Position numbers and translations under genes: made by a program. Below are positions 20,382-31,945 of a DNA stretch of 32,265 nt, in pieces. Origin of the DNA: Phallusia fumigata (lineage: Eukaryota; Chordata; Ascidiacea; Phlebobranchia; Ascidiidae); the NCBI GenBank assembly GCA_008931825.1, contig QXVZ01020783.1, forward strand, positions 1-32,265. The letters are read 5' to 3'. The notes under the pieces were generated by a model. The model was not told the DNA's origin. It did not search any database and saw only the letters and a program-made list of their open reading frames with translations. How positions within the stretch are numbered: the first letter of the stretch is position 1; every line of letters starts with the position of its first letter.

Positions 20382-22874
20382 TTACCCATTTAGCGTGTAA
20401 AGTAATGGTGACAGTTCATTTCTTCTATTTCGTTGTTCAACAAAGATTCCCACATTAGTGTTAGATCCACCACATTGCGGCGACAGTTCTGCACTGTAAT
20501 CGTTGTTCGAACTCTTCCCCGTACAAATTCTGCGCCAGGGGCACGTAAAGTGCAAGAAGGAATAGATACGTGCAACACATTCACTTGTATTGTCATGTCG
20601 CGGACTTGGGGATGGTTCTTGGTCAAGGGTTAACAGAACCGATTTGCGGACTTTGCAATTCCTCTGGAGAGGTGTCAAACAACCGATGTGCGGAAAATGA
20701 TTGTGGAGGAACACTTGCATCACCAACTGGCTGCTGGAGCAAACTGCCTGCGGTTTGAAAAAGAGATAGGACGATAGTTGAACATTGTTGGTTTAGACAT
20801 GCGTAGGTAACAGGACAAGTCTCGAAACTAAGATAAAAAATACTTGTAATCCCAAAATGTAACGAAGAAATGGGCCAAAATTCTACTTACTGCAACAACA
20901 ACGAGAACGTGGAACACCGTCGGCACTACAAGCTCGTTACTGCCACCCAGTGTCAAAGCGTCAATAGGCGACGCGCATGGTGATATCAGCGAGGGAGCAC
21001 TATCGAGCGATTCCAAAAGTTCTGCGTTTGCAGAGGTGTTAACATAGGCGACGAGTAGACTTAACAGTGCGTTGGGCAGTAAGCTAAACAAAAGTGTTGT
21101 TTTGATGACAATTGTATGATGTTAATGATTAGTGAACGCACGAAAACATTTAAAAAGTCACGACTGACAAAAACCCTTTTTCCTTATCCAACTTATACTC
21201 TTAAAGGACAAGCAAAATTACCTGATGTAGTCGATAGCTGTACTGCCTAAAAAACATATCTTCATGTCGTTTAGCCTTTCAGCTTCTTTCCTCATAAACA
21301 GAGGTGCTGTTGTTACGGCTCTTTTGTGTTGACCGAAGATCAAAAGTCGGAGGGCGGGACTCACGAAAAGCGCAAAATAAGTGGTTGAAAGCAGTAGATG
21401 GACCATGTGCGCGTCGCTGCATAAAAACATTTGGTGTATAATTTTTTCGCCAACAGTTTGCGGGAGAGAGACGTTACATCGAAAGCACTGGGACTCTTGC
21501 ACAAATCAAATATGAACAAGTTTACCTTTCAAGATTAGCCGATTTAATATTTCAGGAANTTTGTGTTGACCGAAGATCAAAAGTCGGAGGACAGGACTCA
21601 CGAAAAGTGCAAAATAAGTGGTTGAAAGCAGTAGATGGACCATGTACGCGTCGCTGCATAAAAACATTTGGTGTATAATTTTTTCGCCAACAGTTTGCGG
21701 GAGAGAGACGTTACATCGAAAGCGCTGGGACTCTTGCACAAATCAAATATGAACAAGTATACCTTTCAAGATTAGCCGATTTATTATTTCAGGAAAATAT
21801 AAAAACACAGAACACATGTCCCTACGTTATATTCCGCGCATGATGTCGTAACAACATTAGAAATTTGCAGATAATATAATAATACTAGAGTGACGATTCC
21901 GTGAATTCTAGCTTTACCTGACACCGTTTGGCAGAGCGAAATACGATATGGTTAATGTGGCGGCGACAACCGTTGAGCAGAACACACCCACTAATTTTCC
22001 ATGTACATCGCTCTTTTCGCTGTAAAAACGTTTTTTTTAGGTTGGCGATGTCACCAAATAACAGAAATATCTCGTTAACGACATAGATTATTCTATTGTT
22101 ATAGATCCTACCAAACCTCCTTGGTTTTCCATCTGCACCTAACTACAACCAAAACGTACCTCGAAAAACGGCACAATGAATAAATCATAGAGAATGCTGG
22201 AAACAACACAGCCACGTTGAACACAAAGTTTGTGAAGATCTGAAACAAAATTAAAACAGGAAAACGTCCAGCTTACATGTTGTGATTTATGAAAAGTTAC
22301 GTTGAAATAACAAGCTGATGTTCGTAGTTTATTCTGTTTGTCCGAAGTTGAGTTTCTTACGTCAAGCAAGTCCAAGATTTGCAAGATACCGTGAAATAGG
22401 TATGCTGCAAAAATTCAACTTACTTATAATTTGGATGGTATTTTACAACAACATAATGTTATTAGTTTGAGAGTACTTACTTGCTGACAAAAAGGCATCA
22501 AATAGTATCCTGTTTAACCAGTTTAGACTTAAAACAGTTGGCTTTCTTGTTGACATGTCCAGGGAACTGGTTTGAGACGTGCCCATGTCGATCTGCATTT
22601 CATTCCATATTGATGAAAAACGTCCTTATAAACAGGAAGCATACAACATACTATCATACACAATGGTGTGACGTTTTGCATAAAGCAAAAAAATCTTACC
22701 CATTTCATCACATCTATTGTTTTCTGAGAATCTGTTTGCTGTAGGATCTTGTCGTCTTCTTTGATTTCGTGCAGTTTTTACAAGATGCGTCGAAACAGAA
22801 ATCAAGAGGCTGGCGGCGGAGCATGCTACCAACGATATCGAGTATTCCAATCCGATACTCAACGCAGTGTCCAT
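20382..22874 (-). CDS. Unrecognised multipass membrane protein, eight exons
   Basis: Exons 22874-22700, 22624-22481, 22404-22361, 22239-22160, 22019-21918, 21416-21222, 21083-20891 and 20747-20382 join with matching phases into 432 residues. Likely membrane segments are at about 5-30, 110-143, 156-178, 186-209, 239-261 and 297-322. The first begins DTALSIGLEYSISLVACSAA; the fourth reads DAHMVHLLLSTTYFALFVSP. A loop at about 262-296 is Ser/Leu-rich and contains NTS. The last exon gives a roughly 110-residue polar, cysteine-containing tail (CPWRRIC, CGGSN). I recognise no family. Exon 6 is present a second time, truncated, at 21653-21560 because of the assembly join. Exon 2 relies on an acceptor ending ATAAG, the weakest site in the model; the others are conventional. 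The gene starts about 350 bp after the cytokine receptor stop on the same strand. The model as a whole is well supported by phase; the function is unknown. Confidence 0.75.
21323..21795. repeat. 236-bp direct duplication split by an N (assembly join)
   Basis: The blocks 21323-21558 and 21560-21795 are the same length, differ at about seven positions, and are separated by one N at 21559. The left block has a full copy of exon 6 of the multipass gene up to its intron. The right block starts in the middle of that exon. Differences inside the exon include His versus Tyr and Ala versus Val. It reads as two allelic contig ends that were not merged. Confidence 0.9.
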
Positions 22875-23221
22875 TGTAACTACAGCTCTGCTATCCCGTG
22901 CACCAGCAATATGGGTTTATGTAGAGAAAGGGCAGCGACTCAAATTAACTATTAACGATATGCGGATTAAATTGCTCTTTGATGTGAATCACATTGCGAT
23001 CAAAATGAAATCGTTTCAAACTGAATCCCAAGCATCTTAAGTTTATTAACGGGCCAGAACAAAGCAAAAGGGGTTATAATATTTCTAATCGAGTGTGATA
23101 CAGCAACCAACGAATGACACAATATTGCACAGTATTGTAAACGTACGCGGCAGTGATAATTGGAATGACTCAATTGCCAGAAATGACCACCAACTTCAAA
23201 CAAGCAACAGTGAAATGTATT
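22875..23221 (-). other. Short spacer between cytokine receptor and multipass gene
   Basis: These 347 bases hold the receptor's 3' untranslated region with its poly(A) signal and the 5' leader of the downstream gene. No open frame of note is present. AG dinucleotides lie just above the multipass ATG, but no clear pyrimidine-rich trans-splice acceptor is evident. Confidence 0.5.
23042..23047 (-). terminator. Poly(A) signal AATAAA
   Basis: On the minus strand AATAAA lies about 175 bp after the stop codon of the cytokine receptor and about 170 bp before the ATG of the next gene on that strand. It fits the receptor's 3' end. Confidence 0.55.
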
Positions 23222-26200
23222 TTACTTCAAAGCAATGCCTAACGCGGCCATTTCTGATGAAACATAGCTGAAGTTAGGCGTGCAAAATTGCCTGGTCTCC
23301 GATGTGCTGTGGCAAGAGCAGGAGCATTCGTCGCATTTGCACACCATCCCTGTTATCCGTTTAGCTTGTGGAATATGTGTGGTGCATTTACTGGGCAGCA
23401 ACATGGAAAACCCGTCGAAGCCAACGCATCGTTGTGGTAAGCTGTCGCGTTGAAGCAGTGTCTCCGTGCTGGAGGAAGCGCCTGATGACGTGCTGTGCAT
23501 GAACGAAAGACCGGAATCGGCTTGTGAAGTGCAGTCATGAAAGGGGGAATATTTCCAGCGCGTACAATGCTCTTCTCTGTGATTGCAAGAGGCACAGGCA
23601 TTTGAGAAACTAACAGGTGATAGTAAAAATTGTTCTGTTGCGGCACACGACGACCACGCTTCAGGCGACGACATACTGGTCGTCGAACACTCGTCAATCG
23701 ACCCTTCCGACCAAGAACGTGGAGACGTAAGACCCGCGATAACTGACGTCATTGTGACGTAGGCTGGGTCGCCGCTCCTCGGTAACTCTATTCGCCTGGA
23801 CGAGGTTTTTGTAACTGGCAATAGTGCAGGGCAATCTGATTCAATCCACTCATCGCTAGTTGACTGTTGTTCACTTATGTTTGACGTGTCGTCTAGCACA
23901 AGTGGCAGGAGGTCGTATGTTTCATGCGTCATTGGTTCTCCGCGTGTTGTCATCAAGCCAATGTCGCTTTCGTCGTCCAAAATAAGTTCCTACCAAAGCA
24001 GAGTAAACTTGAGCTCTAGTGCAAGCAGCAAATTTTAGTGTAAATACAACTTATGGTAGGATTGGTGAATAAAAACGATTGTTATTAATAATCTTTTTTT
24101 AAGGAATTTCTTTCAATTCCTGGCGTTAATTATTACATTTCAACTATACATCGGTTGGTTTTAAAACAGCATTTACAGCGATTTCCATTGCTAACACGCA
24201 GTCATGCTCTTAATAGCAAACAGACTGTACGCTACACGAGTGGTGTAATCGGAAGCTACGTCATAGCTTAGCTGCGTTAATAGCAGTAATATGTGCCAAA
24301 TCAAAACGATAAGTTCATCGTCACTTTTTTCTACTGTTCTTACAAAGATAACATAAATGATTACCCTCCGACTTTTAATACCAGCATTACATAAAAAACG
24401 GTCACAACGGTGAATAACGGATGTCAAAAAACCAAAAACTCTTCCACTTTGTAACCATGAATAAGCCTGAATAAGCCTTCGTGATGTGGTGGTTTTTCAC
24501 ACTTGGCCGTATCAGGACGAATTTTATAACACATCACTCTAGGGCGAAATGGTAGACGCGTCGCGGACGAAGAAAACAAATGTCAAATACAAGTGATTTC
24601 TAGTTCCCGGCAAAGGGTCAGTAATTTTGCCAGGTGTGAGTCATCGCATTAGGCGGTGAACCAAAAAAAGTGTCTCCCCGCCACGCTTTGCCGCGAAAGG
24701 AAACGTATGCAAAAGCTTCACGCAATTGCGGAGCTATGGGAAGAGTATCAATAAATAATAAGTCCGGCTTCCCTAACTGTGCGGGTGACTGCTGCGTTAG
24801 TGCGCAGTATGTCAACAACAGATATCTACTGGGAGCTACCTAGAGACTGACAGCCCATACGGGGAACATCCGACAAAGTTTGCGTCGCTTGCCAACTGCT
24901 CTAGTGTCAAGTTACATGCTGGGTTCTGCGCTATAGGTACAGCGATCGATCAGTTTGGCGCGCAGTGTTTTTAGCGGGCAATAACACTTACCAGGGTTTC
25001 TGGAATTTTTTGAAACTTCTTGTAAAAGTCGCGACAGGAGGTGTAGATTCGGTACAACACGAACCCTCCAATGGCCGATGTCACAAATCCAATTGCCAGG
25101 CCCAAGATAACCCAAGCGACTGAGCGACTGCCGAAAAATGTAAACCGCGGTTAAGGCGGCAAGAAACAGAATCGCTGAACAAACTCAGCAACATTAATGA
25201 GGCTAGTTTACCCTGCCGCTAAGCACAACAATCTTTGCATAGTACCAAACAAGTTACCACCATTTTGTCATTAGTTGGCGTTGCAATTTACCTGTTATCG
25301 CTAAGATTTGGCTTTATCACAATGCAACGCCACTCGCTCCATTGACTATTGGCCAATGTGTAATCGGCCAAACTTGGAATGTGAATTCTAACCCGCACGC
25401 AACATTTCGAAATTGCATCAGATGAGATTGTACAGTTTTGAATAGGGACGTCGATTTCGCTGTTTCCTGCCAGGTAGCGGTGAACCGAGGCGTTTTGTTG
25501 AACCTGATGAGGTAAAGCACAAAGTTAAGGGTCACAAAACGCGTTTTCAGCGATCCTTGTCAAAAAGCCAAATTACGGTTTAAAGTCGACTGGTATAAAC
25601 TGGTAGAAAGAATTAGATGAAGTGATGCAAAGCAAAATTTTAGTTGATCAGTGAAATGCAAAGATTTTTTACATGGAAGCGACCACAGTCATCTTTCTCC
25701 CGATGCGCGCCATTTGACCCGTATCGGCTTAAACAACGTTCATATGCAAAACAACTGTTTACACGCTAAGACTCGTGGTCCGTATTTTGTCAATTCGTAA
25801 GGCAGTGGAAAAAATTTTAACGGGTCCTGCACAATCTCGGATTGCGTGTGGCCTCCTGAGCGCGTCAGTGTCTGATGTTCAGTTATAACGCAACACATGT
25901 TCGGACCCCGTTTCCTGACAGATTACTGCCTGCGCCGAACGCGTATATGTGACAATTGCAACTGCGACAACTGCCAATCGCTCTGGCGCGCTCCGGATGT
26001 TGGACCCATGTTCGAACAGGATTGCTGACATATGACAATGCAAGCGGCAACATACCTGGTAATATAATTCGTGCGCCATGCCCAAGGATTGCACACCGGG
26101 CGGTGTACCGTGGTGACGGACGAACAATCTGTCGTCGACCTGCCTCAGATCAAAATCCGGGGCCGGCATTAGAACTGGTGGGATATAATGTTGAGATATT

Positions 26201-27709
26201 AGGAGGCGATAATTGAACAAAGAATCCCCACACGTATGAGTTTGTTTAGTTTTGGTATAATGTTGCAAATGCAATTTGTTTTGTTTTCTGGTACTTGATG
26301 AGAGGCGACTGTACATTTCACTGTAGTAAATTTCTTTTATCCACTTTCATTGATCGCTATTACTAATAAAAAACGTTAAAATGTTTTTCCCTTATTCGAA
26401 ATGCCTCGGTAGTTAAAACAAATACTTACCCAAACTCGTTGAATCTACACTCAGTTCCTGTGATGTGCAATTCGACCCGCATTCATTGTAAAATACACGA
26501 ACCCTAAATTTGTAGGTAGCGTGAAACACACTGAGACGAAATTCGCAAGTGGTTTGATTCAATGCCTGACATCCTTCAACGTCATGCCAATTCTCGCTGT
26601 AATGCCTGCAAAACAAAGGTGAACTGTGGTTGTTCAAAGTGGCACAAGTATATCAATACGGCAACTGACCAAAATACTTGGATATTTAAAGCGTAACATA
26701 ATACACCAAACACAAACAGCTACAGCGAATGTCGAAACATTTGCAATACAATAAATTGTTATATCCAGTAGTCACTACAAGTTATATCCAGTAGTTATGT
26801 TTTTTTATTAAACAAACAGGTAACTTACGACGGGATTTTGTATTGCGTTGTGTATGTAAGCAATTTGGGCTTCCAGTGGGGAGTATTTAGATACGCCAAG
26901 GGTTTTGGCGGATCCCACACAATTACGATGTGAGAACGTTCCGCTGACAAGGCCTTGTTGAGTCGTACCTTCAGTTCACAACTAGCAAAACCACCTAAAA
27001 AACAGAACTTGCAGTTTTACTGACTGTTCTTAGTATCTAATATTTTTTTAGACGACGTTAAAACCAGGAAAATGGCGAAACGAGTTCTGAGTGACTGGAA
27101 TTCGAAAATACGCAGCAATGTGGAGACAACGTTAAATGGAGTAATCATTGTGTTAACACCCATCGATCGCCTTTTAAACGTTAAGACTATCAAGTGTCTT
27201 GCAGAAAGTTACTGACGCTCTTTTATTTTTTTAAACAAACCAGCAGTCAAAAATGTTTCTGTCAAGGAATGTTTATTCGCCCACAAATTTGGGTTTGGGC
27301 GAGACTGTCTGGCAAAAGCTTTCATGCTTAAGTGCGCGACGTAATGGTGTTGTGGGAAACTAATTAAAAGGGGGGACTACATTTGACATGAGCGCCGGCA
27401 GAAAATTTTCCAACAGGGGGCAAATCTTAGTGCACACTTTTTTTATTCATGAGATTTTTTGATAGTACATGTGCAAAGTACATTTTTCGGAATTCCAGTA
27501 GGGGACAAGTGCCCCTCTTGCCCCTACGTGCCGGAGCCAATGACATCTGACAAAATGGCCTAATAAGAAATTCTTGATCAAAGCAAATCGAAAATATACA
27601 TTCTTTAGCACCCACAATACTTACAAGCAGTGTATGTTTCACGCCTTGCGAAGCAATTGACAGTTAGGTATAGGACACAAAATAAAGTGGACAGCAGCAA
27701 ACCCTTCAT
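23222..27709 (-). CDS. Class I cytokine receptor (gp130/Domeless-like)
   Basis: Exons 27709-27625, 26994-26829, 26605-26430, 26174-26056, 25503-25292, 25127-24992 and 23989-23222 join with matching phases (total 1662 bp) into 553 residues. Residues 1-21 are a signal peptide (MKGLLLSTLFCVLYLTVNCF). Two fibronectin-III-like domains follow. The first (about 29-142) has cysteines at 29, 33, 96 and 104, WDPPKPL, and YKFRVRVFY. The second (about 143-250) starts PAPDFDLRQ and ends NSQWSEWRC; WSEWR at 237-241 is a variant WSxWS box, the hallmark of class I receptors. The membrane helix (about 256-277) leads to RDFYKKFQKIPETL; IPETL (294-298) sits where the JAK-binding Box 1 is expected. The 255-residue tail is one exon with tyrosines in YDLL, YVTM, YSPF and YVSS, no YxxQ, and a cluster CKCDECSCSC. 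Such receptors signal through JAK and STAT at the plasma membrane. The class is clear; orthology to gp130 or Domeless is inference. Confidence 0.88.
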
Positions 27710-30523
27710 CTACACAAGAACAGCAGTGATCATCCAAAGGGTTTAACGTAATACTAAATATTATGTCACACACCTTCAGCGCGTTTTGCTTGTACCCGAC
27801 AAAAGCGAAATCGCGCAAAAATTCTCAGAAAACCCAAAGGTGGCTTCGCCTAAAAGTGTCTGTCAACAAAAAATTTTCACCTCTGCTTCAACTGCCACTA
27901 ACTAATGACTGTAACAGAGCAGCTTTTTAATAGGCTAAAAAAGAAGCTGTTCAGTGCGCAAGGCACCAGTAAACCGAAACGGCTGGTTATTTCCGCGCTG
28001 ATGCTGATGCAGTGTCCGCATTTTTCTAGATAAACCAGCAGCAACTCGATGCAACGTATTCTGAGGTTGCCGCACAGACACCAACTCGCGCTATTGTAAC
28101 AACAAATCGTCAAAACGCGTTTAATTTCTGGTAGGCCCCGTATCGCTTCCATTCTGTATAACTCCAAAAAAAACTTGCTCCTGACAAAATGGAAAACTTT
28201 TTTTGTCCTACCGTATCTACAGACGCTCCACGTGGGCACGGCCTCTCCCCACGCGCCATGGGAATTGCGGTTCTTTTGACTGCGTGTATACTTACAAAGT
28301 TTTGAAAGTAGCGGTATGGCACAACGTACATTCACGCTTCATCAATAATGTATCGGGGCTACAACATTTTCTCAATAGTCTGTGCTTTCACCACAAAAAT
28401 TAAATACCTATTCAAACAGCTGATTCAAATGTTTTAGTAGTGAAGTGAATGCACTGACTGGCTGTCTTATACTTAAACGATTGTTTTTTGCGCACCATTA
28501 CGGCAAAGTAAGATGAGACCTGTGACAACTTATAAATGCCAGATGCGATCAATCTTTGTCAGATGAAAGGAAGAGCATTGCCAAAACAAATGTCACAAAT
28601 CAGGAAGAAAGCTCTCGGCTTAATTTGCCTTCCTGCAGAAGAGTTGTGTTCGTCGTTGGGATATCCATTCATTAGCGCCTGATAGAACCGTCAACCCCCG
28701 TCACCCTCGCGATTCCAGGAAACGGCAAGCTGCTAACGTCTAAAGTTGCGTTTTGAGGGTTTGGGCAAAATAAACTTGATTACTACATACAGACTGTAAA
28801 ATAGTCTTAACGTTGAAGGTTAATCACTTTAGACTTTATTCGAAAGAATTAAAAGTCTGAATCGACGTTGATACAATTTTATGTGAAGTGATCTTGTTTC
28901 TTATCCATTGGTGGTTTATTTTTCGGCGCCATAGTTTATCTAAGATGGATTTTTTTGTTTTATTTCTCGTTATTACCTTCGATCATGCTTTTCTTCAGTG
29001 TGCTAAGTAAGTGCTTGGGTTCGGCCAATTAACCTATATTCTCTGCAGTTTTAGGATTTCAAATTTCCAGTCATGACGGTAGGTGATTCACGACTTTTCA
29101 AGACCAAAAGATAGTCTAGGCAAATATACCTAATACAGGCAGTCCAGTTATTGAAAAACTGCTTCCAGAACCACAGAGTTCACTATTTTTGTGTCTCGAG
29201 TGAATTGCGTCTTTAGCAAAACGATTCTATAGTCTGATCTTTTGCTAGTTGGGACTCGAGCCAAGTTGAATTTTTTTAAATTACGACTTTAACCAACCCC
29301 AGACTCTGGACGTGAAACAACGCTTTACAGTTGGCTCGCAAAGTCATCTAGCGGTCGAAATAAAAAGCGGCATCCGGACTTCGTCGTGTGTTTGCAAACT
29401 GGTAAAATTATTGTTGGAGGCCTCACGATTATGTGCAGCGCAGTAATTTTGTGGGTAGCGGAAATGTACACTATTAAAACTTGATTTGACGTCAAACAAC
29501 ACCTCGACTCGTTTTTGACACATGATAAAATTTGTCGCCATAATAATGGGTAATTATTCCTTGTTGCTTGTAGCAGATGGCACATGTGGAAAGACCAATT
29601 TTTTTGATCGGCTTTATTTCGCGAAAAAAGTAATTTTATTCAATACACGTAGGCCTATTTAATCGTTCATCGCTAAAAAGAAAATAATCAATAAGGGCCG
29701 CTGAATCTTTTTTATCCTAAGTCAGAAGCAATTATTATTATATGCCTTCTTTTACCCATTCTAAAGAGTTAAAGAAAAAAGAGGCCTCCTATCATGGAAT
29801 TTATTACCTTACTTTTTTGTCACATAAAAACACACGTAATTCGTCATAATTTGTGTATCACAAAACAGAAAATGTGGTATAAATTCGATATGTTTCATTT
29901 TGCTGTATTCTCACCAACTTACTATATACGTTTTAATGTCCCTACTTCTTTATCACGATCCATAACAAGAACTAAGAATGGGCATTTAACCACCCTGGCA
30001 CTCAACCTCTTACTCAATAAAATCCGTTGGGGTGAAACTTAACCGTAACATTTTTTGTTTTATTTTTTAACAGAGGAATGCATTGTAAAACATGAAAAAG
30101 AACAGACTGGGTGCTTCCGAACATTTCCAATAAAACATAAAAAAGTAGTGCAGCAGCAACTAATTACAATAGCTTACAAATACACCAGCAAGCTTTTCCC
30201 AAAACAGTAAAATCTTGCTGGCTACATTAGAAACTTTTTCAACAAAAAAAACATGTATTTTTCTGCACATGATAGTGTTTTAGTCTGATGCATTTCAAAA
30301 ATTAACAATGAAAGAATTGTAACTGAATGGTAATGATTAAAAATCAAAATCATTTGCAATAAATTGAAGAGAAATCCCAACCACAAAAATCCAAATGGAA
30401 TTTATGTTTCTCCATGTCCAGTAAAAAACACAAGAAAAACAAACAGCAAAACACGGTTAAGCATATCATGTATATGAAAACATAAAGCAGTTTGCAATGG
30501 CCAAAACACATAAAAAGCAACTA
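27710..30523. other. Intergenic between cytokine receptor and YRDC genes
   Basis: No supported gene in 2.8 kb. A 145-codon minus-strand frame at 27898-28335 begins with a non-ATG codon and shows no domain I recognise. The part just above 27709 should be the receptor promoter; the part from about 30060 to 30523 is A-rich on the plus strand and probably includes the YRDC 3' untranslated region, with possible AATAAA signals in reverse. Confidence 0.35.
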
Positions 30524-31360
30524 TTATACAATCAGCTTTAGTTCCCATTTACTTTGCAAGGTATGGACAGTTTGCTCATAAGCACACCCTGCCCTCAAAA
30601 CCTTAAATGAAGATCCATCATGTAATATTTGAATTACTGTGGAGCCTTCCTTAGCATAATTCAACAGTTTGTTTACATATTTTTGTCCCACTTCCCCTCC
30701 ATCCACAACTGCATCAAGCTTTGGCCAGAGTGCTTTGAAATCATCAATACAAAGTGAAGTTTCTTGTCCACTTATATTTGCAGATGTCAATGCTAATGGT
30801 TCTCGAAGGCGATTGGCCAAGTTGCGAATAAAATCATAGTCTGGCACACGAATTCCCACTAAAGATGTTTTGGGATTGAGATTGGTGTTCAAACCAGGTC
30901 CTCTTTCTGTAACAACTGTAACTGGTCCAGGTAGAAGATCATTTAACAACTGTTGCAATATACCAGGAGAGTTAGGTCTTAATTGTGACATGTCTTCACC
31001 AGTTAATCTTTTTGTGACTGACTCTCTTAAACCCTGTGGAAAGCGAGTCCATTGACAGACATCATATGTTTCTCCAACACATATTGCAATTGGTTTCAAA
31101 AAATTTCTTGCCTTAAGCTCATAAAGCTTTTCAACTGCTTCAGTAGATTGGGCCAAACAAGCAAGGCCATAAACTGTATCTGTGGGTACACCAATGATTC
31201 CACCTTTGTGCAGTATAGCTACTAGTTGTTCTATCACATCAGAGTTGTCATTTTTGTCACTTAGCTCAAAGAATTTTGTTTCTGAAAGAGTCTTCTTGCT
31301 TGGTATATCTAAATCATCGATGGACTTCTTATCAGAGTTGGTAAAAATTGTTGCCATCAT
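30524..31360 (-). CDS. YRDC: YRDC: threonylcarbamoyl-AMP synthase
   Basis: An intronless frame of 278 residues of the Sua5/YciO/YrdC family, close to the length of human YRDC. The enzyme makes threonylcarbamoyl-AMP from threonine, bicarbonate and ATP, the first step of the t6A37 modification of ANN-decoding tRNAs; the KEOPS complex or its mitochondrial counterpart then transfers the group. The family signature is complete: GGIIGVPTDTVYGLAC (53-68), LYELKARNFLKPIAIC with the KxRxxxKP substrate loop, LLPGPVTVV, GIRVPDY and LTSANISGQ. The first 45 residues are polar with several acidic positions and do not look like a mitochondrial targeting peptide. The first ATG of two in a row is used. A TTTCAG acceptor lies six bases before the ATG, so an upstream untranslated exon or a spliced leader is likely. 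It is head-to-head with the gene at the right edge. Confidence 0.97.
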   Translation of the reverse strand: MMATIFTNSDKKSIDDLDIPSKKTLSETKFFELSDKNDNSDVIEQLVAILHKGGIIGVPTDTVYGLACLAQSTEAVEKLYELKARNFLKPIAICVGETYDVCQWTRFPQGLRESVTKRLTGEDMSQLRPNSPGILQQLLNDLLPGPVTVVTERGPGLNTNLNPKTSLVGIRVPDYDFIRNLANRLREPLALTSANISGQETSLCIDDFKALWPKLDAVVDGGEVGQKYVNKLLNYAKEGSTVIQILHDGSSFKVLRAGCAYEQTVHTLQSKWELKLIV

Positions 31361-31945
31361 TTTTCCTGAAATTTAATTTAAAAAAAATAAGCACGGTGCT
31401 AGAGAAAGAATTAAAGGACACAACTTATAGCAATAATTATTTATATTATTGCATGATGATACCAATATATTTTACTGGAACTGTTCACAAACCTTTTAGT
31501 TGGGATTTTGACAAGCAAAATCGACGTGCGGTCTGTAAAGTGTATGGCAAGCACTTAAAAACACCAACGTTAGTGTGCATATACCTATTTCTTTACCTGA
31601 AATTTACTGGGTGTAATCATTGTTTTATGCCTGACCTTTTCAAACAAATAATCTAATTAACGACGCATAGTATACCTCTTTTTTAAATTAATCAGTGTTC
31701 ATTTACACAATAATAAAACACGTTTTGATGTGTTACAAGTATCGCTCGCGATCAGTAGCTATTGCACACGTGTGAAAGTTTAAATGCCAATCATCCGATC
31801 AACGTGTTAAACTAGCACGCAGAAAAAACAAATTATTTGTGACGTCACACAAACTCAAACATGCGATTATCTTTTACAGGGTCACCAGGAAAGTTTGTGA
31901 AAAAGTTTAGCAGGTATTGGCGACGAAATACAGGCATTATTTGCT
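31361..31945. promoter_or_regulatory. Head-to-head intergenic region of YRDC and right-edge gene
   Basis: The two genes point away from each other across about 585 bp, so this region probably includes both promoters, although the YRDC 5' splice acceptor means its true start may lie further right. It holds a CRE palindrome, an E-box-like CACACGTGTG around 31766-31775 and a CTCGCGATC stretch near 31746. Confidence 0.45.
31840..31847. promoter_or_regulatory. CRE palindrome TGACGTCA
   Basis: A perfect TGACGTCA, the full CREB/ATF site, with flanks GTGACGTCACAC, lies about 100 bp before the first codon seen of the right-edge gene. Sites like this are common in animal core promoters. The exact match is visible; binding is inference. 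Confidence 0.5.

Noticed and set aside
21480-21560. Upstream part of the frame around multipass exon 6 (reads CNVSLPQTVGEK), considered as coding
   Set aside because: The phase of the preceding exon fits only the acceptor TTTTTATGCAG at 21417, and the two allelic copies differ here by a Cys/Arg change, as tolerated in an intron.
27427-27642. 71-codon minus-strand frame starting KHTLLVSIVG, considered as a signal peptide
   Set aside because: It starts with GTG and runs through the GTAAGT donor; the real first exon of the receptor is in another frame with ATG at 27709 and a clear signal peptide.
27898-28335. 145-codon minus-strand frame
   Set aside because: It starts with a non-ATG codon, has no domain, and overlaps other open frames on both strands; probably chance or an old repeat.
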